A DNA stretch of 9,020 nt from Elusimicrobiota bacterium. Lineage in GTDB: Bacteria > Elusimicrobiota > Elusimicrobia > FEN-1173. The first letter of the stretch is position 1; each line of letters opens with the position of its first letter. The notes below the pieces were generated by a model, which saw only the letters and a program-made list of their open reading frames with translations, was not told the DNA's origin and searched no databases. The DNA lies in contig JACQPF010000201.1 of assembly GCA_016207625.1 (NCBI GenBank), forward strand, positions 1 to 9,020, written 5' to 3'. Made by a program: the position numbers and the translations under genes. Positions 1-6,010 of this stretch are shown piece after piece.

Positions 1-40
1 GCGCCGTCCTTTCCGCACAAATAACAGAGCAATCCCCGCC

Positions 41-1225
41 TCACCCGGCCGCCGACTCTGTCCCACTCTGCAAAATCTTCAGATATGGTTCGTAGGAAAA
101 TATGCGGTCCCGACGCTTTCCTGTGATTTCTTTGACGAAGCCGAGCTTCTCCAAATTCAACAAAGCCTTGTTCGCTGTGGGGAATGTGAATTTCAATTCC
201 TTTTGAACCACGGGCAAGGAGACAAGACAGCGTTTTTTCATTAGTTCAAAAAGAGCCAAAGCCGATTCCGCGGCCCGGCCGATCTCGTTGATCTTGGCGC
301 GATGCTGTTCGAACATATGGGTCAACTTCTCCACCGTATCGCATGCCTGGTTAGAGACTTTCTCAACCCCTTCCAAATAAAAATCCAACCATTCCTCCCA
401 ACCGCCGTTGGTCCGAACTCCCTGAAGGGTTTCGTAATAATATTGTCGGTTCTCCTTGAAATGAAGGCTCAGGTAGAGGAACGGATGGGTTAAAGCGCCT
501 TCCGCATAGAGGATGAACGGGATGAGGAGGCGCCCCAGGCGGCCATTGCCATCCAGGAACGGATGGATGCTTTCAAATTGCGCATGTACAAGGCCTGCTT
601 TGATGAGCGTGGGCGTCTGTACCGGCTCACCATGAATAAATTTCTCCAATGCTCCTATGGCCGGCATGACCTCATGGGCCGGCGGTGGGACATAAAGGGC
701 ATTACCCGGACGGCTGCCACCGATCCAATTCTGTGAGCGTCGGAACTCTCCTGGCAATTTGTCGCTCCCCCTTGATCCCTTTAGAAGGACGGTGTGGATC
801 TCCCTCATGAGCCGCAAGCTCAGGGGAAACCCGCCCTTTAAGCGCTTCATTCCATATTCCAAAGCCGCCACGTAGTTGGAAACTTCTTTCACATCGTTTA
901 CGAGGACTCCCGGAGCCTGCTTGTTTTCAAAAAGCAGAAGATCTGAGAGCGAGGATTGGGTTCCTTCAATCTGGGAAGAAAGCACCGCCTCTTTACGGAC
1001 GTAGGTATAAAGCAGAAGCGCCGGGTTCGGCAATTGGGTAACGACCCCGTCCAACCGGCCGAGGGCATGGCTGGCCCTCTCTCCCAGTCCTTGAAGCGTA
1101 GGGCTGAATTCAACGGGCGGGTTGGGCGGGAGGGGAGCCGGGATAAAGCAATAATAGGGCTCTGGCCCGGATTGTTTTTCCCAGCAGCCAGCGCGCGGGT
1201 TATTCTGAGGGATTTTGTTGCTCAT
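41..1225 (-). CDS. Fic family protein, class II (N-terminal inhibitory helix), likely AMP-transferase
   Basis: This 394-residue protein has the full Fic core. The signature HPFLDGNGRLGR is at residues 221-232, with catalytic His221, Asp225, and Asn227/Arg229/Arg232 for phosphate binding. An N-terminal Fic_N region carries the inhibitory motif SSQIEG (83-88; pattern S/T-x-x-x-E-G), whose Glu87 in this family reaches the ATP site and blocks AMP transfer. The conserved segment GEFRRSQNWIGG (159-170) precedes the core. The C-terminus (about 320-385) resembles a winged helix that could bind DNA or a partner. Known relatives AMPylate hydroxyl side chains of target proteins; the target here is unknown. 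The start at 1225 is supported because the family-typical stretch FIPAPLPP begins at residue 27, so no later start would keep it. There is no Shine-Dalgarno sequence, and the promoter lies only a few bases upstream. No separate antitoxin gene adjoins it, as expected when inhibition is intramolecular. The gene looks more AT-rich than its neighbours, consistent with transfer (not quantified). Confidence 0.95.
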   Translation of the reverse strand: MSNKIPQNNPRAGCWEKQSGPEPYYCFIPAPLPPNPPVEFSPTLQGLGERASHALGRLDGVVTQLPNPALLLYTYVRKEAVLSSQIEGTQSSLSDLLLFENKQAPGVLVNDVKEVSNYVAALEYGMKRLKGGFPLSLRLMREIHTVLLKGSRGSDKLPGEFRRSQNWIGGSRPGNALYVPPPAHEVMPAIGALEKFIHGEPVQTPTLIKAGLVHAQFESIHPFLDGNGRLGRLLIPFILYAEGALTHPFLYLSLHFKENRQYYYETLQGVRTNGGWEEWLDFYLEGVEKVSNQACDTVEKLTHMFEQHRAKINEIGRAAESALALFELMKKRCLVSLPVVQKELKFTFPTANKALLNLEKLGFVKEITGKRRDRIFSYEPYLKILQSGTESAAG

Positions 1226-1230
1226 ATAGA

Positions 1231-1260
1231 TATTAAATTATAATGCATTATAGTTTAATA
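1231..1260. promoter_or_regulatory. 30-bp near-perfect palindrome over the Fic promoter (candidate operator)
   Basis: The two 15-bp halves (1231-1245 and 1246-1260) are inverted copies with one mismatched pair (positions 1238/1253). The centre is TAATGCATTA. The palindrome covers the whole -10 box, the spacer and the edge of the -35 box, where a dimeric repressor would block transcription. The octamer TTTAATAG of its right arm recurs at 1311-1318, and a further inverted repeat TTATTAA/TTAATAA lies at 1271-1277 and 1287-1293. The binding protein is unknown; the winged-helix end of the Fic protein itself is one possibility. Confidence 0.6.
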
Positions 1261-1265
1261 GTCAA
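1237..1265 (-). promoter_or_regulatory. Sigma70-type promoter of the Fic gene
   Basis: Reading the minus strand, TTGACT (1265-1260) is followed by exactly 17 bp and then a perfect TATAAT (1242-1237). The predicted transcription start, about 6-7 nt beyond the -10 box, falls near 1230-1231. That leaves only about 5-6 nt before the ATG at 1225, so the message would be leaderless or nearly so. This agrees with the absence of a ribosome binding site. Confidence 0.8.
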
Positions 1266-1359
1266 TGGCCTTATTAAATGAAGGACTTAATAAAACATAT
1301 GCCACTTCAATTTAATAGCTTGCCGCGCTATAAAGGGTAGTACAAGCTCGTTATTTGAA
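1266..1359. other. AT-rich gap between glcF and the Fic gene
   Basis: No gene is seen here. It holds the inverted repeat TTATTAA/TTAATAA (1271-1293), a second TTTAATAG copy (1311-1318), and a 6-bp inverted repeat AGCTTG/CAAGCT (1317-1322 and 1343-1348) just beyond the glcF stop. The last could form a weak hairpin with a 20-nt loop, but no T-tract follows it, so I do not call it a terminator. Confidence 0.5.
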
Positions 1360-2688
1360 TCAGCGGTTTTTGTCGGGGGGTGAGAGGAACTCCGATAAGT
1401 GCAGGGCCCGCATGGCGGAGCCCAGGCGGCGGAGGCCGAATTGGAGTTGGAGCAGGCAGGAGACGCTGGAGGTGAGCACGCCGTCGGTTTTCGTTGAAAT
1501 CACGTTCCCGGCCTTTCGGTCGAGGACGGCGCGGGAGATCTCCGGCTGGGCGAAGCAATACGTTCCTCCCGCGCCGCAGCACTGCTCAGCCTCCGGGAGC
1601 TCTCGAAAGGAGACGGCGGGGAGGGAAGAAAGAAGCGCGCGGGGCGGGTGGACAATTTTTTGGGCGTATCGGGCTTTGCAGGGATCGTGATACGTGACGC
1701 TGGTCGTTTCGGTGAGGTGAGGGAATTGAATTCCCTTCTCCACCAGCCATTCACTGAGGTCCCGCGTCCGCCGGGAGACGGCCTCGGCCCGTCTCCGCCA
1801 ATCGTCTCCGGAAGGCAGCTCCTGATCCCGGAAAAGAGCGGGGTAGTCCTTGACCGAGGCCGCGCAGGACGAGTCGTCCAGCAAGATGACGGCATTGGGA
1901 TGATCTTCGAGGAGCTCAATGTTTTTTTGGGCCAGAGCGCGGGCCGCCGGCAAATCTCCATACGTCGTCCCAGGCAACCCGCAACAAACGTTTTTCACGT
2001 ACCCGAACCGGACCCCAGCCCGCTTTAGGATGCGCGCCGTGGCTTCTCCCACCTCCGGCTTCAGATAATTCGGCCCGCAGGCCAGAAAGTGGATCACGTC
2101 CGCATCCCTCGCCGCCGGCGGATACGGCCGCACCCGGTCGCGAAGGAACCGGACCGGAACGCTGTCCACCATTTCGTCGGCGGCCGACAATTGGGAGCTG
2201 ATCAAGCGAAGGAATCCGATCCTGTTTAAGACACCGCTGAGGCCGATCCTTTTTCCAATAAAAAGGATTTTCAGCATGGGCTCCAAAAGACCTGGGCGCG
2301 GAAGAAAAAACCGCAAGGAGATCTTCAAGAACCACGGCTCGCCTTGTTTCCCCATCACCGTCCCCCGTGCGGCCGACATCAATTCGGCGGTGGGCACCTC
2401 GGAAAAGCAGACGGACGTGCATATCCCGCACATCAGGCACGTGGAAAAGAAGCGTTCGGCCTCCGCGGGATCTTTCAGACGTCCCTCCAGGACGGCCCGG
2501 AAGGCCTGGTTCCGGCCGCGCGGGGACAGGCCCTCGTCTCCCGTGGCGATGTACGTGGGGCAGGACGATGTGCAGAATCCGCATCGGTTGCAATGCAGAG
2601 TGTCCTCATAATGCGCCTTGTCGATGGACTTGGTTAGGACGGCGGGATGGGTTTGGATATCCGGGAACCGGATCGGTTCAACGGGCAA
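1360..2688 (-). CDS. glcF: Glycolate oxidase-type iron-sulfur subunit (GlcF-like)
   Basis: This 442-residue protein carries two ferredoxin-type 4Fe-4S motifs near the N-terminus: Cys33, 36, 39, 43 (CNRCGFCTSSCP) and Cys84, 87, 90, 94 (CLMCGICTSVC). Two cysteine-rich CCG domains follow: Cys204 with CCG at 235-237 and Cys275, then HDPC ending at Cys337 with CCG at 370-372 and Cys411. This layout is that of GlcF and related lactate or glycerol-3-phosphate oxidoreductase subunits, which pass electrons from a flavin subunit to the quinone pool at the inner membrane face. The second ferredoxin motif has Phe where Pro usually follows the last Cys. The start is a TTG at 2688, with GGAGGAG ending 7 nt upstream inside the end of the flavoprotein gene. 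The two reading frames overlap by 11 nt, pointing to translational coupling. Glycolate versus D-lactate as substrate cannot be decided from the sequence. Confidence 0.93.
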   Translation of the reverse strand: MPVEPIRFPDIQTHPAVLTKSIDKAHYEDTLHCNRCGFCTSSCPTYIATGDEGLSPRGRNQAFRAVLEGRLKDPAEAERFFSTCLMCGICTSVCFSEVPTAELMSAARGTVMGKQGEPWFLKISLRFFLPRPGLLEPMLKILFIGKRIGLSGVLNRIGFLRLISSQLSAADEMVDSVPVRFLRDRVRPYPPAARDADVIHFLACGPNYLKPEVGEATARILKRAGVRFGYVKNVCCGLPGTTYGDLPAARALAQKNIELLEDHPNAVILLDDSSCAASVKDYPALFRDQELPSGDDWRRRAEAVSRRTRDLSEWLVEKGIQFPHLTETTSVTYHDPCKARYAQKIVHPPRALLSSLPAVSFRELPEAEQCCGAGGTYCFAQPEISRAVLDRKAGNVISTKTDGVLTSSVSCLLQLQFGLRRLGSAMRALHLSEFLSPPDKNR

Positions 2689-4846
2689 CGGTCGGCTCCT
2701 CCCATTTTATGGTCGGGTTCATGATCCCCGCGGGATCGAAAATGTTTTTGATCTTTTGATATATGGCCCGGCGAGGATCTTCCCCTCGCGAGGTTTCTGG
2801 CCGCGGGTTTTTGACGAAGGGCTCTTCAGGAGGAAAAGGGAAGAGGCGCAAAGTCACTTCCGTAATGACGCCCAAGCTGCCCCAGGCCCCGAGGAAGAGC
2901 TTGGCCGCGTCGTAACCGGCCACGTTTTTCATCACCTTGGCTCCGAATTCGACGAGCTGTCCATCGGACAATACGCATTTCATTCCGATGACTTGATCCC
3001 GGAGCCTTGGCTTGAGTGAAGCGCGGGCGGATAAGATTCCCCCCAGCGTCCCCCCTCCGTCGATATGAAGGAATTGGCTGTGGGGGCCGATCAGGGCGCC
3101 GAGCTCCGGAAGGGTCCAACCGCATTGCACGGACAACGTGAAATTCTCTTTGTCATAATCCACCACACTCTTCAAGCCGTCCAACGCCAGGATCAATGCG
3201 CCGGAGGGGATGGGAAACCCCTTCGTCCCCAAACCTTTCAGAAAAACGGCCCTCCCAGCGGCCCGTGCACCGCGCAGCACCCGCTGAAGATGTTCCACGT
3301 TTTGTATGGGCAGGACCCCAGAATCCGGGAGCTCGTTACGCGCCTCCGGCGCTTCCAATGTCCCTGAGCTCTGCGAAGGGGCGCCTCGCGCCTCTGGCGC
3401 TTCAAGCGTCCCTGAGCTCTGCGAAGGGGCTGCAACCGGGACGGCCAAGGACCCATGGTCCAATCCCCGTCCCGGTTGCTCTGCAACCGGGATCAACTTA
3501 TCCGGGTTGCAGAGGTTGTCCGGATCAAACGCGGTCTTGATCTTCCGGAAAACGGTCAGAGTCTGCGGCGTGAACAGCCAGCGCATGGCCTCCCGCTTGT
3601 CGATCCCGATTCCGTGCTCCCCCGAAATCGACCCGCCGAGCTCCACGCAGACTTTCATCATTTCATAACCGGCGGCCCGCACGAGGCGGGTTTCCTCCGG
3701 GTTGCGCTCGTCGAAAATCATGTTGGGATGGAGGTTCCCGTCGCCGGCGTGGGCGATGAGGCCCATGCGGATGCCCTCACGCGCGGCGATGGCGCGGATG
3801 CGCTTCACCGCCTCGGGCAGCCTTGTGCGCGGCACCACGCCGTCCTCCACCAATACGTTCGGGGCCAAGCGCGCCATGGCCGGATAAGAGCCCCGGCGGC
3901 CCTCCCACAGTTTCTCCCGTTCCCTCTCGTTTTGAGCCTCGCGAATGTCCCCCCCGCCGTTTTTTTGGCACAACTCTCGGAGCTTCTCCGATTCCCGACG
4001 GATCCTCTCCTTCGGCCCGTCCACTTCAATCAAAAGAACGGCCTCCACGCCGCGTGGGTACCCGGCATGAACAAACTCCTCCACCGCTTCCACGGTCACC
4101 CGATCCATCAACTCCAAGGCCGTGGGAACGATACCGGAGGAAATGATGTCTGTGACGGACTGCACGGCGGCCTCAATGGAAGGATAACTCACGAGGAAGG
4201 TGCGGACGTCTTCCGGAAGAGGCAAGAGACCCACTTCGATTTGAGTGATAATGCCGAGCGTCCCTTCGGCCCCCACGAAAAGGCCCGTCAGGTCGTATCC
4301 CGGATCGTCGATGGACGTTCGAAGGAAGGTTCCGTCCGGCAAGACCACTTCACATCCGGTAACGTGATGGGTGGTGATGCCGTGTTTCAGGCAATGGGGC
4401 CCTCCCGCGTTGGTCCCGGCGTTGCCGCCCAGCGTGCAGGCTTTCTGGCTGGCGGGGTCGGGGGCGTAGGTAAGCCCATAGGGAACCAGCACCTTTTGCA
4501 AGCGCAGGTTCACGACGCCGGGCTCCACCACCGCTCTCCGACGGTGAGCATCCACTTTCAAAACCCGATCCATCCGGGAGAGATGGATCACCAGCCCTCC
4601 CGGGACGGGGATCGTGCAGCCGCATAAGTTGGTCCCGGCTCCCCGCGCCACGAATGGAATCCCTTCACGCCGGGCCAGACCGACCACGGCCGCCACCTGC
4701 GAAGCGGTCTGAGGCAAGACCACCGCGCCCGGGAGGGCTTTATCGACGCCGGAATCGTAGGAATAGATTAAGAGAGAGGCGGGCGAATCCAGCACGTTCC
4801 CTTTGCCGATTTCTTTCTGAAGCCGTTTGACAAAATGAGTATTCAT
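2678..4846 (-). CDS. glcD: Fused FAD-binding oxidoreductase, GlcD-GlcE type
   Basis: This 722-residue protein (counted from ATG 4846) joins two flavoprotein modules. Residues 1-453 form a complete GlcD-like 2-hydroxyacid dehydrogenase: FAD-binding loops VARGAGTNLCG (66-76) and GGNAGTNAGG (140-149), the HAGDGNLHPN (366-375) and GGSISGEHGIG (404-414) motifs of the FAD-oxidase C domain, and the closing NPDKLIP (447-453). Residues 454-508 are a low-complexity Ala/Pro/Ser linker encoded by DNA repeats. Residues 509-722 are GlcE-like, with KNVAGYDAAKLFLGAWGSLG (640-659) and the terminal FDPAGIMNP (703-711), but only about 20-35 residues replace the usual cap of roughly 150. It likely oxidises glycolate or D-lactate and hands electrons to the adjacent Fe-S subunit. 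A TTG at 4858 would add four residues; neither start has a good ribosome site, so I prefer the ATG. An intrinsic terminator for the gene upstream sits directly before the start. Confidence 0.92.
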   Translation of the reverse strand: MNTHFVKRLQKEIGKGNVLDSPASLLIYSYDSGVDKALPGAVVLPQTASQVAAVVGLARREGIPFVARGAGTNLCGCTIPVPGGLVIHLSRMDRVLKVDAHRRRAVVEPGVVNLRLQKVLVPYGLTYAPDPASQKACTLGGNAGTNAGGPHCLKHGITTHHVTGCEVVLPDGTFLRTSIDDPGYDLTGLFVGAEGTLGIITQIEVGLLPLPEDVRTFLVSYPSIEAAVQSVTDIISSGIVPTALELMDRVTVEAVEEFVHAGYPRGVEAVLLIEVDGPKERIRRESEKLRELCQKNGGGDIREAQNEREREKLWEGRRGSYPAMARLAPNVLVEDGVVPRTRLPEAVKRIRAIAAREGIRMGLIAHAGDGNLHPNMIFDERNPEETRLVRAAGYEMMKVCVELGGSISGEHGIGIDKREAMRWLFTPQTLTVFRKIKTAFDPDNLCNPDKLIPVAEQPGRGLDHGSLAVPVAAPSQSSGTLEAPEARGAPSQSSGTLEAPEARNELPDSGVLPIQNVEHLQRVLRGARAAGRAVFLKGLGTKGFPIPSGALILALDGLKSVVDYDKENFTLSVQCGWTLPELGALIGPHSQFLHIDGGGTLGGILSARASLKPRLRDQVIGMKCVLSDGQLVEFGAKVMKNVAGYDAAKLFLGAWGSLGVITEVTLRLFPFPPEEPFVKNPRPETSRGEDPRRAIYQKIKNIFDPAGIMNPTIKWEEPTVAR
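3340..3430. repeat. 48-bp-period tandem repeat carrying a 19-nt interspersed-type motif, inside glcDE
   Basis: Two 43-nt blocks (3340-3382 and 3388-3430) differ at only 4 positions and start 48 bp apart, which is 16 codons, so the reading frame is kept. Each block has a small hairpin (GCGCC-3 nt-GGCGC) and an identical CCCTGAGCTCTGCGAAGGG (3362-3380 and 3410-3428). In the protein it gives APSQSSGTLEAPEAR twice, in the linker between the GlcD and GlcE modules. From memory, close variants of this 19-mer are scattered through many bacterial genomes; I could not check this. Confidence 0.85.
3432..3479. repeat. Perfect 13-bp inverted repeat in the GlcD-GlcE linker DNA
   Basis: GCAACCGGGACGG (3432-3444) is exactly inverted at 3467-3479, with a 22-nt spacer that itself holds the near-palindrome GGACCCATGGTCC. 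The sequence is in the coding frame of the flavoprotein and adjoins the 48-bp tandem repeat. The 12-mer CTGCAACCGGGA occurs at 3430-3441 and again at 3481-3492, 51 bp (17 codons) apart. Confidence 0.8.
3481..3512. repeat. Second inverted repeat at the GlcD end of the linker
   Basis: The 13-nt arms at 3481-3493 and 3500-3512 pair at 12 of 13 positions around a 6-nt loop. The arms share the CTGCAACC core with the neighbouring inverted repeat. Together with that repeat and the tandem repeat, the junction from 3340 to 3512 is almost wholly repeat-derived. Confidence 0.75.
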
Positions 4847-4875
4847 CTCGATTACCAAGGAATATATTCTACATA

Positions 4876-4913
4876 AAAAGAAAGCTGGCCCATGGAAGGG
4901 CCAGCTTTCTTTT
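4876..4913 (-). terminator. Strong intrinsic terminator after the exported-protein gene
   Basis: A perfect 16-bp stem (4876-4891 with 4898-4913) closes a 6-nt loop. On the minus strand it begins 17 nt after the TAA of the gene at 4931-5893 and merges into a T-run (TTTTT). On the plus strand it is also followed by T-rich sequence, so it could act in both directions. The hairpin base is only 29 nt from the ATG of the downstream flavoprotein gene. Confidence 0.9.
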
Positions 4914-4930
4914 GGAATTTTTTAGATTTT

Positions 4931-5893
4931 TTATCGGAACTGGAGACGCAGTCCTGCGGAAGCCGCCCAATCTTCTTCAGACCAGAGATAACCCAGGTTC
5001 AAGCGCATGAACGGCAAGAATGAGATCTCCGCGCCGCCAACCGCCTGGAAAAAAGACTTGTCCGCGTCCGCAGAGCCGGTCACTTTCTGGCTCACGGCCG
5101 CCCCGTCCACGGGATCGGCCGGCGTCAACGTGCCCGACGTCGTGATGGTGCTGTCCGCGCCGCCGACGAGCATTGTGTAGCCGACGCCCGCATACGGCGT
5201 GATGATCAAGAGCGTCTTGCTCGCCACCGCCCGCGCGGTGACGGCTCCCGAGTTCCATTCCGTCTTCCAGGTGGTGTCGGCCGTCAAGGTCCCGACGCCG
5301 TTGCGCAAAGGCGCGTTGTATCTTTCTTTCCGGGTGATTTCTCCGGAAGCCGAATCATAGGCCGCCGACAGAGCGATATCGGGGGCAACCACGCCCGTCA
5401 TCCCGCCGCCCAAGAGCCGCTTGCGGACTTCCACGCCGATGACGGTGTTCTTGAAATCGGTTTTCGCATCCGAAGTCTTGTCGTCAAAATTGAGCGATCC
5501 GTATTTGAACCCCAAGTCGATGCCCTTCGGCAAGCCCACTTTGGCATGGGCGACCGCCCCCGGAGCCAATACGTTTTCGGGAAGGCTGATCTCTCCGCCC
5601 GCGTTGTCGATGGCCGTCAATTTGATGCCGCGAAACCCCTTCACATCGAGCTTGGAGGAAGAGACCCCGCCCGCGACGCCGAACTCAAAACCCAGCACCT
5701 TCAGCACGTCGCCCGGCAAGAGGGGCGTGGAGGCGGTGTTGAACGCCATGATCTCCGCCACCTGCTTGCTGAACCATTCCGCCGTCTTTTTGGAGTCATT
5801 CTGGATGTCGGACTGAACCGTGGCCTGAACCGGCCCGGTCCCCATCATGAGCCCTGACATCAATATCCAGGCCCAATACCAACGATTCTTCAT
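4931..5893 (-). CDS. Exported beta-strand-rich protein, probable outer-membrane barrel, function unknown
   Basis: The start is the ATG at 5893, which has AGGAGG six bases upstream; an in-frame GTG at 5914 lies upstream of that ribosome site and is unlikely. The 320-residue product opens with a Sec signal peptide: basic MKNR, a hydrophobic core, and a probable cut after VQA (residue 24). The mature chain is rich in alternating, Gly/aromatic-containing strands such as GIDLGFKYGSLNF, ITPYAGVGYTML and a final MRLNLGYLW...AGLRLQFR, which fits a small membrane barrel closing near the C-terminus. It ends in Phe-Arg rather than the classical terminal Phe. The general look recalls uncharacterised DUF6588-type proteins, but I am not sure of the family. 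It is followed at once by a strong terminator, so it is the last gene of its transcript. Confidence 0.8.
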   Translation of the reverse strand: MKNRWYWAWILMSGLMMGTGPVQATVQSDIQNDSKKTAEWFSKQVAEIMAFNTASTPLLPGDVLKVLGFEFGVAGGVSSSKLDVKGFRGIKLTAIDNAGGEISLPENVLAPGAVAHAKVGLPKGIDLGFKYGSLNFDDKTSDAKTDFKNTVIGVEVRKRLLGGGMTGVVAPDIALSAAYDSASGEITRKERYNAPLRNGVGTLTADTTWKTEWNSGAVTARAVASKTLLIITPYAGVGYTMLVGGADSTITTSGTLTPADPVDGAAVSQKVTGSADADKSFFQAVGGAEISFLPFMRLNLGYLWSEEDWAASAGLRLQFR

Positions 5894-5950
5894 GAACTTC
5901 CTCCTGATTTTCACGCCTCTGCAAAGGGCAACTTCTATGACGCAGGGTGA

Positions 5951-5979
5951 ATTATTTCATATTTAATGTAAATTATCCA
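5951..5979 (-). promoter_or_regulatory. Tentative promoter of the exported-protein gene
   Basis: On the minus strand TGGATA (5979-5974), a 17-bp spacer and AATAAT (5956-5951) make a moderate sigma70-like match. The -35 element lies inside one of the two DnaA boxes. The 5' leader would be about 50 nt and carries the AGGAGG ribosome site. The -35 match is weak, so this is tentative. Confidence 0.3.
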
Positions 5980-5993
5980 CAGCCTTATCCACA
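5973..5993 (+). promoter_or_regulatory. Two tandem perfect DnaA boxes
   Basis: TTATCCACA, the consensus high-affinity DnaA-binding 9-mer, occurs at 5973-5981 and 5985-5993 in the same orientation, 12 bp apart start to start. They lie in the AT-rich gap between coaX and the exported-protein gene, next to a strongly AT-rich stretch (5950-5976). Two exact copies so close together are very unlikely by chance. They could control the downstream gene, titrate DnaA, or belong to an origin; no dnaA, dnaN or strand switch is seen here. Confidence 0.7.
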
Positions 5994-6010
5994 AAAAACA
6001 CAAATAACAA

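Noticed and set aside
1226..1359. Possible small antitoxin gene next to the Fic gene
   Set aside because: No convincing small coding frame with a ribosome site is present in this gap. The inhibitory motif is inside the Fic protein itself, so no partner is needed.
3455..4627. Long plus-strand reading frame of 390 codons opposite the flavoprotein gene
   Set aside because: It lies wholly antisense to a well-conserved FAD-binding sequence, shows no recognisable motif, and is the kind of open frame that high-GC coding DNA creates on the opposite strand.
5894..6010. Chromosomal replication origin
   Set aside because: Only two DnaA boxes are seen, neighbouring genes are not origin-associated, and all genes run the same way on both sides. 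It is kept as a DnaA-binding site, not called an origin.
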